Shown: positions 35,091 to 44,708, counted from the first letter of the stretch. The stretch: DNA of 64,000 bases from Pelodictyon phaeoclathratiforme BU-1 (GCF_000020645.1 NC_011060.1:1688501-1752500), one strand, 5' to 3'. Numbers and translations: made by a program. The notes: generated by a model from the sequence alone, not told the origin.

Positions 35091-36352
35091 AGACGGACTA
35101 CCAACAGTTCCGCTATGAAACCCTGGAAAGCCTGAAAATGGCCTTCTATCAGATACGGGCAAATAAAATCCGCTCGTTTCTGACGGCGCTCGGCGTCATT
35201 ATCGGCATTGTAGCCATCACCATGATGGGTACAGCCATAAACGGCATCGATCTGGGATTTGAAAAAAGCCTTGCCATGCTCGGCTACGATGTTATCTATG
35301 TCCAAAAATCATCATGGAGCACAATGGGACAATGGTGGAGGTATCGAAACCGCCCGGACCTTAAAACGAACTATGCCGATCAACTCAATCGCATTATTGC
35401 CGATACTCCCAACTCTGAACTGCTCATTGCTGTACCGCAGATGTCGACCTATCAGGCCTCGGCAAAGTACCGGGAACGGATACTTGAGCAGGTCTTTTCG
35501 CTCGGAACAACCCAGGAATACCTGCAAACCGCATCCGGAAATCTTTCCACCGGAAGGTTTTTTACTGCCGCAGAATCACTCAGCAGCGAGATGGTAGCAG
35601 TCATCGGTGACGATATCGCCACCGGCCTCTTTCCCGGCGAACCCGCACTTGGCAAATCCATCCAACTCAAAAACCGCAAACTTCGAATTATCGGCATATT
35701 TAAAAAACAGGGCAAGTTTCTCGGCCTCTTCAGTTTCGACAATCAAATCATCATGCCACTTGGCGCCTTTGAGAAGGTCTATGGAAAAAACATGTTCATC
35801 ACCATCAGGGTAAAAATCAAAAACCAGGAGCGTGTTGCTGAAGCAAAGGAGGAGTTACTCGGACTGATGAGAAGAATCAGGAGACTCTCTCCTGGCAACG
35901 AGGAAGACTTCTCCATCAATGAACAGCAGGCGTTTAAAAGTCAGCTTGACCCTATAAAAAATGGCATAGCCGTCGCAGGTATCTTCATTACAGGGATGTC
36001 GCTCTTCGTTGGCGCTATCGGCATCATGAATATTACCTTTGTAAGCGTCAAAGAGCGCACCAGGGAGATCGGACTTCGCAAGGCGCTCGGCGCCAGACGC
36101 CGGACAATTCTCTTGCAATTTCTCATCGAATCGATAATGATCTGCCTCATCGGTGGCGTTATCGGTCTCGGGACAGCTCTCGCCATTACCCTCGCCATCG
36201 AAAAAATTGTGCCCGATTTTCCGATACAATTCTCTTTGAATCTTGTTCTGGCAAGTCTTGTTGTTTCCGTGACCACAGGCATTATTTCGGGACTCGCTCC
36301 AGCCGTGACAGCCTCAAAGCTCGACCCTGCAGACTCGTTACGTTATGAATAG
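35087..36352 (+). CDS. FtsX-type ABC permease, first of a pair
   Basis: The 421-residue protein has the MacB permease layout: one N-terminal helix (IRSFLTALGVIIGIVAITMMG), a large periplasmic domain (about residues 55-280) and three C-terminal helices beginning GIFITGMSLFVGAIGIMNIT. The ERTREIGLRKALGARRRTILLQFLIES loop is the coupling region that contacts the ATPase. It ends LDPADSLRYE, as MacB-type permeases do. It overlaps the ATPase gene and is followed eight bases later by a second permease. Confidence 0.9.
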   Translation: MKTDYQQFRYETLESLKMAFYQIRANKIRSFLTALGVIIGIVAITMMGTAINGIDLGFEKSLAMLGYDVIYVQKSSWSTMGQWWRYRNRPDLKTNYADQLNRIIADTPNSELLIAVPQMSTYQASAKYRERILEQVFSLGTTQEYLQTASGNLSTGRFFTAAESLSSEMVAVIGDDIATGLFPGEPALGKSIQLKNRKLRIIGIFKKQGKFLGLFSFDNQIIMPLGAFEKVYGKNMFITIRVKIKNQERVAEAKEELLGLMRRIRRLSPGNEEDFSINEQQAFKSQLDPIKNGIAVAGIFITGMSLFVGAIGIMNITFVSVKERTREIGLRKALGARRRTILLQFLIESIMICLIGGVIGLGTALAITLAIEKIVPDFPIQFSLNLVLASLVVSVTTGIISGLAPAVTASKLDPADSLRYE

Positions 36353-36360
36353 GAGGAAGT

Positions 36361-37596
36361 ATGCTACTGCGTGAAACCGTCATCCAGGCGCTTTATTCCC
36401 TGGCTGTCAACAAACTCCGCTCATGGTTGACCATCATGGGTGTCGCTGTAGGCGTATTCTCCATCATTGCCGTCATGACAGCCCTTGATGCCATCGACAA
36501 AAGTGTGGAATCAGGGCTGACAAGCCTCGGAGCCAACACCTTCCAGATACAGAAAAATCCTGCAACTGTTTTTGGTGGAGGCCATAGCCGCAATGTGCTT
36601 GCCAACCGTAAAGATATCACTTATAAGCAGGCGCAGCTTTTCAGAAAAAACATGGCTTCAGAAGCCAGAACAATCGGCTTCATCATTTATAGTCCGGCCA
36701 ATCAGGCAAAATATGCCAACCTGGCCACCAATCCTGATGTCACCATGCAGGGTGCTGACGAAAACTTCTCACTCTCAAACGGCTACACCATAGCAACAGG
36801 CCGTAACCTTTCAGAGAACGATATCCGATCAGCAAGAAACACCGCTGTACTTGGAGGTGAAGTTGCGGCAACACTTTTCCCAACTGGCGAAAACCCGCTG
36901 AACAAGTTTATCAAAGTTAACGGGGAGATCTACACAATAATTGGAGTTTTCGAAAAAAAAGGAGCCGCATTCGGCCAGAGTCAGGATAACTTTGTGCTCA
37001 TCCCCATTACCCGTTACCTCGACCATATCAATGAAAAAAGCAGTTTGAGCATCACCGTTGAAGCCCTGTCACGCAAAGAGTATCAGTTGACAATTGACCG
37101 GGCAATTGGTGCAATGAGACTTGCGAGAGGACTGACCGTCAAGGATGCCAACGATTTCGAAATCAGAACAAATGAATCCCTGATCGACTCGTTCAAAGAC
37201 ATCAAGCTTGCCATTGGCACAGGCGCCTTCATCATCAGCTTTATGGCCCTGCTCACCGCAGGAGTAGGTATCATGAACATCATGCTGGTCAGCGTCACCG
37301 AAAGAACACGGGAGATAGGAATCAGAAAATCGGTCGGAGCTCCTCGCCGTACCATCCTCCGCCAGTTCCTGCTCGAATCATTCTTCCTCTCTCTCGCTGG
37401 CGGAGTAATTGGCGTTCTTGCAGGCATCATCGCTGGCAACGCTGTTGCGTGGAAATTCAATCTCCCTCCTATATTTCCTTGGGTATGGATAACCGTCTCC
37501 ATGCTTGTCTGTTCGGGTATCGGAATGGCATTCGGACTTTTCCCGGCATGGAAAGCGGCAAATCTCAACCCCGTAGAAGCTCTGAGGCCAAAGTAA
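36361..37596 (+). CDS. FtsX-type ABC permease, second of a pair
   Basis: The 411-residue protein has the same architecture as its neighbour: an N-terminal helix (LRSWLTIMGVAVGVFSIIAVM), a periplasmic domain and three C-terminal helices with GVGIMNIMLVSVTERTREIGIRKSVGAPRRTILRQFLLES. It ends LNPVEALRPK. The two permeases are clearly related but differ over most of the periplasmic part, so a heterodimer with the single ATPase is likely. It has its own strong AGGAGG site eight bases after the preceding stop, which suggests comparable expression of both. Confidence 0.9.
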   Translation: MLLRETVIQALYSLAVNKLRSWLTIMGVAVGVFSIIAVMTALDAIDKSVESGLTSLGANTFQIQKNPATVFGGGHSRNVLANRKDITYKQAQLFRKNMASEARTIGFIIYSPANQAKYANLATNPDVTMQGADENFSLSNGYTIATGRNLSENDIRSARNTAVLGGEVAATLFPTGENPLNKFIKVNGEIYTIIGVFEKKGAAFGQSQDNFVLIPITRYLDHINEKSSLSITVEALSRKEYQLTIDRAIGAMRLARGLTVKDANDFEIRTNESLIDSFKDIKLAIGTGAFIISFMALLTAGVGIMNIMLVSVTERTREIGIRKSVGAPRRTILRQFLLESFFLSLAGGVIGVLAGIIAGNAVAWKFNLPPIFPWVWITVSMLVCSGIGMAFGLFPAWKAANLNPVEALRPK

Positions 37597-37709
37597 CAAC
37601 CTGTCCCGAAGCTGGTATACCACTCTCAGCCGATTCCCTCCGGCATCATCCAATGATCATTGCAAAAAAAGGGAACTTAAACCGCCTTAAAACTCTTTCT
37701 TAACTGTAG

Positions 37710-37730
37710 CAGCGGCGTTGGCAGCCGCTG
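37710..37730 (+). terminator. GC-rich hairpin after the efflux operon
   Basis: CAGCGGC (37710-37716) pairs with GCCGCTG (37724-37730) around a seven-base loop. It is followed by CATAACTCTCTTTTAA, so a T-run is present but displaced. Confidence 0.45.
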
Positions 37731-37766
37731 GCATAACTCTCTTTTAACTCCTGAATAGCTGAGATC

Positions 37767-38456
37767 ATGACATTTTTACAAAAACTTATCAAACCTGTAG
37801 CCTTTCTGCTCATTCTTGCAATGACCACCGTTACCTGGGGTTGTCAGACAACAACCAATGCCGGACAGGGTGCTGGCATAGGCGCAGCAGCAGGCGGCGT
37901 TATCGGAGGAATTATTGGCAGCAGATCGGGCAGTTGGGCAAAAGGGGCAATTATCGGAGCCGTCCTCGGCGGAGCTGGTGGAGCGCTTATTGGCAACTAC
38001 ATGGACAAACAGGCGGCAGAAATCGACCACGATGTGGAGGGAGCACGTGTTGAGCGCGTCGGCGAAGGCATCAGAGTGATTTTCGACTCCGGCATTCTCT
38101 TTTCGACTGGTTCAGCAACAATCACCTCAACCAGCCGCTACAACATTGAAAAACTCGCCCGGATTCTTAACCGCTATAACGAAACCAGTCTGGTCATTGA
38201 AGGCCACACCGACAGTATCGGCAGTGACGATGCAAATCAGTCTCTTTCCGAAAGAAGGGCCGACTCGGTAGCAAACCTCCTTGAAGCATACCGTGTTTCA
38301 GGCAGAAGGCTCTCGCCGATCGGGTACGGTGAAACCCGTCCTGTTTCATCAAACGAAACAGAGTATGGTCGCAAACTTAACCGCCGCGTTGAAGTGCTCA
38401 TCTATGCAAACGACGACCTCAAACGCCAGGCAGATTCCGGAGAATTACGGTATTAA
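37767..38456 (+). CDS. OmpA-family outer-membrane lipoprotein
   Basis: The 229-residue precursor has a lipoprotein signal ending at VTWGC, with Cys26 as the lipidated residue. A glycine-zipper segment follows (GAGIGAAAGGVIGGIIGSRSGSWAKGAIIGAVLGGAGGALIG). The OmpA C-terminal peptidoglycan-binding domain occupies about 100-215, with IEGHTDSIGSDDANQSLSERRADSVANLL carrying the diaminopimelate-binding Asp and Arg. This layout (YiaD/Pal-like) tethers outer membrane to peptidoglycan. It is flanked by hairpins on both sides and so is probably its own transcript. Confidence 0.9.
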   Translation: MTFLQKLIKPVAFLLILAMTTVTWGCQTTTNAGQGAGIGAAAGGVIGGIIGSRSGSWAKGAIIGAVLGGAGGALIGNYMDKQAAEIDHDVEGARVERVGEGIRVIFDSGILFSTGSATITSTSRYNIEKLARILNRYNETSLVIEGHTDSIGSDDANQSLSERRADSVANLLEAYRVSGRRLSPIGYGETRPVSSNETEYGRKLNRRVEVLIYANDDLKRQADSGELRY

Positions 38457-38489
38457 CTTTTTTTAAAAGCATTCGATCCCCCCTGATGA

Positions 38490-38521
38490 AAAGCCCGGAC
38501 ACCTCTTTGTTCGGGCTTTAT
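38490..38521 (+). terminator. Hairpin terminator after the OmpA-type gene
   Basis: AAAGCCCG (38490-38497) pairs with CGGGCTTT (38512-38519), then TATTATTT. The loop is 14 bases. Confidence 0.75.
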
Positions 38522-38586
38522 TATTTGCGGGTGGAAAAACAAAAAATGGTTACATTCTCCTCCAATCAATACATGACCGACCGAAC

Positions 38587-39033
38587 ATGGATGATTATGC
38601 CAATATTTTCCCCAATGGAAAACATAACCTGCCTGCCATGATCTATTTTAAAACTGCCGAAGAGGTTCTCTTTCAATGGGTTTCAAGAGTCTGCAGCGGA
38701 AACGCAGATGACATTGCCGCACTCTATAATGCATCCGCAGTGCTTATTCCTACCTTTACACCCCATACAGTAACAACTCCCGAAGGAGTCAGAAACTACT
38801 TTGGGCAACTTGCCTCAAGAGACGGACTTGGCGTACGCCTGCACAACAAGGCACTCAGAAAACAGTCATTGAGCGATACCCTTCATACCCTGAGCGGCAT
38901 CTGTTCCTTTGAATTTGAAGTAGACCAGGTACTGCTCTCCTTTCCTTCACGATTCACCTTTGTCATAGACATCTCTCTTGAACAACCAATCCTGCACCAC
39001 CACTCTTCACAGGTACCAAGAAATCTTTCGTAA
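38587..39033 (+). CDS. NTF2-like (SnoaL/DUF4440-type) protein
   Basis: The 148-residue protein has the compact NTF2-like pattern: a helix (TAEEVLFQWVSRVCSGNADDIAALYNASAVLIPTF), GVRNYFGQLASRD, and then the beta-sheet strands up to FTFVIDI. This small conical fold serves as steroid isomerase, polyketide cyclase or simple ligand-binding protein; relatives of this subgroup have no known activity. The start is uncertain: ATG 38587 has a poor ribosome site and Met18 (38638) begins the conserved part. It lies 86 bases before the GH15 gene. Confidence 0.65.
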   Translation: MDDYANIFPNGKHNLPAMIYFKTAEEVLFQWVSRVCSGNADDIAALYNASAVLIPTFTPHTVTTPEGVRNYFGQLASRDGLGVRLHNKALRKQSLSDTLHTLSGICSFEFEVDQVLLSFPSRFTFVIDISLEQPILHHHSSQVPRNLS

Positions 39034-39102
39034 ATTGCGGTACAAAGATTCTCCTGAACAACGCATGAATTCCATGTGCGTTGTTCAGAAAATTCGCAAC
39101 CC

Positions 39103-39110
39103 AAAGGAGG
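39103..39110 (+). promoter_or_regulatory. Strong ribosome-binding site of the GH15-DUF547 gene
   Basis: AAAGGAGG lies nine bases before ATG 39120. It decides against the upstream in-frame codon at 39081. Confidence 0.8.
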
Positions 39111-39119
39111 AATTACGGA

Positions 39120-41783
39120 ATGTACAGAAACATTGCTGATTACGGGCTGATCGGGGATCTCCATTCTGTAGCCCTCGTCTCAAAAGATGGCTCCATCGAC
39201 TACTGTTCCCTTCCATGGCTCGACTCCCCGACCATCTTCGCATCACTCCTTGATGATGAGCAGGGAGGCTTCTTCAGCCTCCAGCCCTCGGAACCCTTCA
39301 GCTCTGAACAGCAATACCTTGCCAACACCAATATTCTCTCTTGCAAATTCCGAACCAGAAGTGCCGAAGCGCTGCTCCAGGACTTTATGACGGTGGAAAA
39401 TGGTGTTCACATAAAAAAAACAACCCATCGTATCCATCGCTGCCTGAAGGTCACTCAGAACAGCATGAGCTTTACACTCACCCTGAAACCCCGCCCGGAT
39501 TACGCAAAAACAATACCATCCATTACAGAAGAGAGGAACAACCATTTTACGGTCAGATATGGAATCCATACCCTGACACTATCCATTGCCGGCGGTCATG
39601 TTCTTCCTCTCCACAATGCAGCAGGAAAACTCACACTGGCCTTGCAACTTGACGCTGGCGAGGAGGCACACATCGATCTGCTCTATGGAAATCAGGCAAA
39701 CAGTGATCCCCTGCACTGTCCTTTTGAAGAAAACAAGATCTTCTGGCAGGATTGGGCACTCCTCTGCCTTGGAGAACGGTGCGCCTATCTCGGAGAGTTC
39801 AGTTCAATGATCAACCGCTCTCTGCTTCTGCTCAAACTGCTCACCTTTCAGCCGACCGGTGCCATTGCTGCAGCAGCAACAACCTCCCTTCCGGAAACCC
39901 TTGGAGGAGAACGGAACTGGGATTACCGCTTCAGTTGGCTGAGAGATGCCGCATTTACCCTCAAAGCACTCTTCGCCCTCGGTCACGTCAACGAAGCAGA
40001 CAACTATCTCCGCTGGGTTCATGCCACTTACCGCAAATACGGAAGCCGTAATCTCCAAATCATGTACACCCTGCATGGCAATGACCGCCTCACAGAACAA
40101 GAGCTCGGCCATCTGAAAGGGTACCGCAATTCCCGCCCGGTAAGAATCGGCAACGACGCACATCGGCAAAACCAATGGGACATTTACGGTGAAGTGATGG
40201 ATTCAGCCCTGCGACTTTCCGATTATGCAGGAAAAATTGATGAGGAACTCTGGCCGTTTTTCAGGGAAATCTGTACACTTGCCATTGAAAACTGGCAAAA
40301 ACCTGATGACGGCATCTGGGAAGTACGCAATGGGCCACATCATTTCGTCTACTCAAAAGTCATGTGCTGGGTTGCCCTCGACCGCGGAATCACCATTGCC
40401 CGCCGTTTCGGCTTTGACGCACCCCTCAGTCGCTGGCTGCAAGAGCGCGACCGCATCAAAGAAGATATTCTGGCAAAAGGATTCGATCACACAGTAAACA
40501 GCTTTGTCCAGAAATACGGTTCTTCTGAACTTGACGCAAGCCTTCTGCTGCTGCCGATTGTTGGCTTCCTTCCCGCATCAGATGCAAGAGTGCAGGGAAC
40601 CATCAACGCCTGCAAAGAGAGGCTGATGCACCAGGGTTTTCTACTCCGCTACAAGGCAGAAGACGGCCTGAAAGGAGAGGAGGGCGGATTTATACTCTGT
40701 AATTTCTGGCTTGTTGAGTGTCTGGCACTGTCAGGAAAAACCAGCGAAGCCCTGCAGTTACTCCATGAAACCGTGAGCGCATCGAACCATCTCGGCCTCT
40801 TTTCCGAGGAATTTGAGAGCACCAGGCATGAAATGCTCGGCAATTTCCCCCAGGCGTTCAGTCATATCGGCTATATCAATGCGGTTGCGGCAATTCTGGC
40901 GGCAGAGAAGCATCTCCATGAGGCAAAAAAAGAGAGCGCCCCTGGAAAAAAACAAAAAAAAATCATCCCCCTCCAGGTTACCCTGAACCCCCAACAGTCC
41001 GATCAACCTGAAGCAACCATCACTCTCGGTGCTGAGTTAAAAAAGAGACTTGGCCGACTGCAGGGTGCATTTTTCAATGCACAACGGGGAGTGGTCAATT
41101 ACAACGCACTCAAACAATCCGAAGAGTTCAGCCACTACCTGCGACTGGCCGGGTCACTCAACAGCTTCAAACTCGAAATGCTCCGGAACGACGAAGAAAA
41201 AAAAGCTTTCTGGATCAACATCTACAACGTTCTCATTATTCACGGTGTCATTGAATTCGATATTCAGGGCTCAGTATTTGAAATCCCAAATTTTTTTGGC
41301 CGGATCGGATACACAATCGGCGGACTCTTTTTTACTCCTGATGATATTGAACATGGCATACTCCGCAGCAATCGACCACACACGCTCTTTCCCTTCAAGC
41401 CGTTTTCACCTCTTGATGAACGCCGCCACCTGATTGTTGCATCATTCGATTACCGTATCCATTTCGCGCTTTTCTGTTCATCCTCCTCCTGCCCTCCCAT
41501 AGAGTTCTACGACGCAGCGCTCATTAACCGACAGCTTGAGACAGCCACAAAAAGTTTTATCAACCGTGGCGGAATAGAGATTGAGCACGAAACCAACACC
41601 CTCTGGATGTCGCTGATCTTTGAATGGTACCCTGAAGATTTCGGCAACAGTTCACGCGAAACAATCCTCTCACTGTTACCATACATGGATGCAGAAAAAA
41701 AAACCTGGATAGAACAACACATTGACACACTCTACCTTCGCCACCTGCCCTATAACTGGAATATGAACACGATCCTGCAATAG
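39120..41783 (+). CDS. GH15 glucoamylase/trehalase-type glycoside hydrolase fused to DUF547
   Basis: The 887-residue protein has three parts. Residues about 1-230 are the beta-sandwich N-domain of bacterial GH15 enzymes (IADYGLIGDLHSVALVSKDGSIDYCSLP). Residues 240-600 form the (alpha/alpha)6 barrel: GGERNWDYRFSWLRDAAFT, a probable general acid Glu in IYGEVMDS (near 356), and the base region HLGLFSEEFE (near 561). After a lysine-rich linker, residues about 650-870 are DUF547, with AFWINIYNVLIIHGVIE and LFCSSSSCPPIEFY. GH15 enzymes release glucose from starch-like glucans or trehalose with inversion; DUF547 has an unknown, possibly thiol-dependent, function. No signal peptide is present, so it acts in the cytoplasm on storage glucan or trehalose (inference). 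Confidence 0.88.
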   Translation: MYRNIADYGLIGDLHSVALVSKDGSIDYCSLPWLDSPTIFASLLDDEQGGFFSLQPSEPFSSEQQYLANTNILSCKFRTRSAEALLQDFMTVENGVHIKKTTHRIHRCLKVTQNSMSFTLTLKPRPDYAKTIPSITEERNNHFTVRYGIHTLTLSIAGGHVLPLHNAAGKLTLALQLDAGEEAHIDLLYGNQANSDPLHCPFEENKIFWQDWALLCLGERCAYLGEFSSMINRSLLLLKLLTFQPTGAIAAAATTSLPETLGGERNWDYRFSWLRDAAFTLKALFALGHVNEADNYLRWVHATYRKYGSRNLQIMYTLHGNDRLTEQELGHLKGYRNSRPVRIGNDAHRQNQWDIYGEVMDSALRLSDYAGKIDEELWPFFREICTLAIENWQKPDDGIWEVRNGPHHFVYSKVMCWVALDRGITIARRFGFDAPLSRWLQERDRIKEDILAKGFDHTVNSFVQKYGSSELDASLLLLPIVGFLPASDARVQGTINACKERLMHQGFLLRYKAEDGLKGEEGGFILCNFWLVECLALSGKTSEALQLLHETVSASNHLGLFSEEFESTRHEMLGNFPQAFSHIGYINAVAAILAAEKHLHEAKKESAPGKKQKKIIPLQVTLNPQQSDQPEATITLGAELKKRLGRLQGAFFNAQRGVVNYNALKQSEEFSHYLRLAGSLNSFKLEMLRNDEEKKAFWINIYNVLIIHGVIEFDIQGSVFEIPNFFGRIGYTIGGLFFTPDDIEHGILRSNRPHTLFPFKPFSPLDERRHLIVASFDYRIHFALFCSSSSCPPIEFYDAALINRQLETATKSFINRGGIEIEHETNTLWMSLIFEWYPEDFGNSSRETILSLLPYMDAEKKTWIEQHIDTLYLRHLPYNWNMNTILQ

Positions 41784-41798
41784 GGCAGCATCCGCTCT

Positions 41799-42851
41799 CT
41801 ACTTCACCTTAAGCTCTTTCAGTTCGCTTTCAAGAGCATCAAGTTTCGCTTTCATGGCGCCAAGGTTACGCAGCATTGCCTCGTGCTTCAACTGATCACG
41901 CATGGGCTGCGCCGGATAACCACGCAGCGAGATACCCGGCTGAAGAAAGGATTTTGAAATTCCAGCCTGTGCAGCAACCTTGATGCCATCAGCAAGTTCG
42001 AGATGACCGGCAAATCCAGCCTGCCCGCCAATAATGCACTGACGTCCGACTGTTACGCTTCCGGAAATACCGGCCTGGGCGGCAATAACCGTATCATCAC
42101 CAATGCGGCAGTTGTGAGCGATCTGGACAAGGTTATCGATCTTGGCACCCCTGCCGATAACCGTGCTGCCCATCGTTGCGCGGTCTATCGTAACATTTGC
42201 CCCGATTTCAACATCATCACCGATTTCAACAATACCCATCTGGGGAATCTTCACATAAGAACCATCACTCTGCGGAGCAAAACCAAAACCGTCAGCGCCA
42301 ATGACACTTCCTGAATGAATGACCACCCGTTTGCCGATCAAGGTACCATCATAGCAGGTTACAGAGGGAAAAAGAACGGTATCATCACCAACAGAGACAT
42401 CATGCAAAAGAACAACATGAGGAGCAATCACCGCATTGCTGCCGATCGAACAGCGATCACCAATAACGGCAAAGGCGCCGATCGAAACATCCTCACCAAT
42501 CGAAACCCCCTCACCAATCACTGCCGTCGCATGAATACCTTTCGAGGCGATAGAACGAGGCAGAGCAAATTTTTTGAGTAGAAACACAAAGGCTGTATAA
42601 GGATCACTGACCTTGATAAATGAAGTGTTTTTACTGAACTCCTCAACAGAAACCGAGCGATGGACAAGAACGAGCGATGCTGCGGTTGAAGAGAGATATT
42701 TTATGTACTTCTCATTAGCCACAAAGCTCACCTGCCCCTGTTGCGCACTTTCAATCTTTGCCGGAGAAGAAACAACCCCCTCGCCACTCCCCTCCAGTTC
42801 AACAGAATCAAAAAATTGCTCCAGGTAGTGCTGAATATCCTTGATTGTCAT
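41799..42851 (-). CDS. lpxD: UDP-3-O-acylglucosamine N-acyltransferase
   Basis: LpxD adds the second acyl chain of lipid A precursors. The N-terminal uridine-binding domain (about 1-100) is followed by many hexapeptide repeats of the left-handed helix (IGEGVSIGEDVSIGAFAVIG and so on). The catalytic His is in VQIAHNCRIG, and QAGFAGHLELAD precedes a C-terminal helix that ends in coiled coil. The length of 350 residues is normal. The exact start is open: ATG 42851 gives MTIKDIQHYL; a TTG or GTG up to 42869 would add up to six residues, and an AGGTGA lies in that stretch. It diverges from prs. Confidence 0.93.
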   Translation of the reverse strand: MTIKDIQHYLEQFFDSVELEGSGEGVVSSPAKIESAQQGQVSFVANEKYIKYLSSTAASLVLVHRSVSVEEFSKNTSFIKVSDPYTAFVFLLKKFALPRSIASKGIHATAVIGEGVSIGEDVSIGAFAVIGDRCSIGSNAVIAPHVVLLHDVSVGDDTVLFPSVTCYDGTLIGKRVVIHSGSVIGADGFGFAPQSDGSYVKIPQMGIVEIGDDVEIGANVTIDRATMGSTVIGRGAKIDNLVQIAHNCRIGDDTVIAAQAGISGSVTVGRQCIIGGQAGFAGHLELADGIKVAAQAGISKSFLQPGISLRGYPAQPMRDQLKHEAMLRNLGAMKAKLDALESELKELKVK

Positions 42852-43028
42852 ATTTTTCAAGCCAATCACCTCACTTTAGAAAGAGGAAAAAATTAATTAA
42901 TTTTTCGGCCTTTTTAATTATATTTGGCCTCCCCTGAATGTTTACCCCTGAAAAGGATCGAAAAACACTCCCGGGTTTTAACTGTACTGCCATAATATAA
43001 CCCCTTTCACCCGAATATGCAGGACACG

Positions 43029-44000
43029 ATGGCAAAACCCATTAAAATTTTCGCGGGACGCAGCAATCCGGCTCTCGCAGAAAAAATTGCTAAGTACCTC
43101 GACATGCCCCTTGGCAACGCAAAAGTCGAAAACTTTTCTGACGGGGAAATTTCGGTAAACTATTTTGAATCGATCCGTGGATCGGATATGTTCATTATTC
43201 AGTCCACCAATCCGCCAGGCGACAACCTGATGGAGTTGCTGATCATGATTGATGCTGCCAGAAGATCTTCAGCAGCAAGAATCACCGCAGTAATTCCCTA
43301 TTACGGCTACGCCCGTCAGGACAGAAAAGATCGTCCCCGTGTCGCCATCACAGCAAAGCTCGTAGCAAACCTGCTCACCAAAGCAGGAGCACACAGAATT
43401 CTTACCATGGATCTGCATGCCCCGCAGATTCAGGGCTTTTTTGATATCCCGTTTGATCACCTCTACTCCAGTGTAATTCTGATCGATCATATCCGCGAAA
43501 GAGAATTTCGTGACAACCTCGTCGTCGCCTCCCCTGATGTCGGAGGTGTCAAACTTGCCCGCAAATTTGCTGAAGAGCTCGGTACCGACCTCGTGATTGT
43601 CGACAAACGCCGCCCTGCAGCCAACGTTGCTGAAGTAATGAACATTATCGGTGATGTTAACGGCAAAAACGTCCTCCTTGTTGACGACATGATCGACACT
43701 GCAGGCACCATTGTCAATGCAGCAAAAGCAATCCGTGAAGCTGGTGGCCTTAAAATCTATGCCGCAGCAACACACCCGATTCTTTCCGGACCAGCAATCA
43801 AAAGAATCGACGCATCAATACTTGAAAAGGTGATCGTAACCGATTCGGTCGTCACCAATCACGAATATTCAGCGAAAATTGAGACTGTAACCGTCAGCAA
43901 TCTCATCGGTGAAGCTATCAAGCGTATTTACGAAGATGATTCTGTAAGCTGCCTGTTCGACAGCAAGAATATCATCGAAAAACTTACGAACCTTCATTAA
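43029..44000 (+). CDS. prs: Ribose-phosphate pyrophosphokinase
   Basis: Prs makes PRPP for nucleotide, histidine and tryptophan synthesis. The 323-residue product opens KIFAGRSNPALAEKIAKYLD. YYGYARQDRKDRPRVAITAK is the flexible ATP-binding loop, MDLHAPQIQGFFDIP carries catalytic residues, and VLLVDDMIDTAGTI is the PRPP-binding motif. ATG 43029 has AGGA six bases before it, while the earlier in-frame ATG (43017) has none. rplY follows after 31 bases; prs upstream of the L25 gene is a common bacterial pairing. Confidence 0.95.
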   Translation: MAKPIKIFAGRSNPALAEKIAKYLDMPLGNAKVENFSDGEISVNYFESIRGSDMFIIQSTNPPGDNLMELLIMIDAARRSSAARITAVIPYYGYARQDRKDRPRVAITAKLVANLLTKAGAHRILTMDLHAPQIQGFFDIPFDHLYSSVILIDHIREREFRDNLVVASPDVGGVKLARKFAEELGTDLVIVDKRRPAANVAEVMNIIGDVNGKNVLLVDDMIDTAGTIVNAAKAIREAGGLKIYAAATHPILSGPAIKRIDASILEKVIVTDSVVTNHEYSAKIETVTVSNLIGEAIKRIYEDDSVSCLFDSKNIIEKLTNLH

Positions 44001-44031
44001 ACACAAGCGATAAAAGAGATAAAGGAAGAGC

Positions 44032-44631
44032 ATGGAAACAATTGTATTAGGTGTAGAACCTCGCGTTATCAAAAAGAAAAATGCAGAAAAGCTGCGCAAG
44101 AACGGCATAGTCCCCGGTGTTATCTATCATAAAGGCGAAGAGACCATTGCTATAAGCGTCAATGAACTGGCACTCAGAAAATTGGTTCATTCAGCCGAAT
44201 CACATATTATTGATCTTCAGTTCCCTGACGGAAAAATCAAACGTTCTTTTATCAAGGATGTTCAGTTTCACCCGGTTACTGACAGAATCATTCACACCGA
44301 CTTCCAGCTCTTCTCTGCTGAGGAGATCATTGAACTCGAAGTACCGGTTGCTGTTTCCGGTGAAAGTGCCGGCGTTGAAAAAGGCGGAAAACTGCTGATT
44401 ATCCTCCATGCGCTCACCATCAAAGGCAAACCGGAAGATATGCCCGACCACCTTGTTGTCGATGTTACGGCACTTGAAATCGGTCATTCAATCCATGTCA
44501 AAGAGATCCCCCTGGACGCCTATACCGGCCTGCAGATCATGGATGATCCCGACACTCCGGTCATTACCGTTCTTGCATCGAAAAAAGAGGCTGAAGCCAC
44601 TCCCGAAGCGGCTGTCGCAACAGCAAGCTGA
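44032..44631 (+). CDS. rplY: 50S ribosomal protein L25, CTC-type long form
   Basis: L25 binds 5S rRNA. The 199-residue product has the N-terminal L25 domain (KKNAEKLRKNGIVPGVIYHKGE) and the C-terminal TL5/CTC domain (EEIIELEVPVAVSGESAGVEKGG, then MPDHLVVDVTALEIGHSIHVKEI). A tail rich in Ala and Glu follows. GGAAGAGC precedes the ATG. It is cotranscribed with prs and ends in a strong hairpin terminator. Confidence 0.94.
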   Translation: METIVLGVEPRVIKKKNAEKLRKNGIVPGVIYHKGEETIAISVNELALRKLVHSAESHIIDLQFPDGKIKRSFIKDVQFHPVTDRIIHTDFQLFSAEEIIELEVPVAVSGESAGVEKGGKLLIILHALTIKGKPEDMPDHLVVDVTALEIGHSIHVKEIPLDAYTGLQIMDDPDTPVITVLASKKEAEATPEAAVATAS

Positions 44632-44674
44632 GAGCCTTTTAACTTCTGTTGACGAAACTGGTTCCTTACCATGC

Positions 44675-44708
44675 AAAGCTGCTTTTCCTCCCCGAAAAGC
44701 AGCTTTTT
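44675..44708 (+). terminator. Strong terminator after prs-rplY
   Basis: AAAGCTGCTTTTC (44675-44687) pairs perfectly with GAAAAGCAGCTTT (44694-44706), followed by two more T residues. The loop is six bases. Confidence 0.9.
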
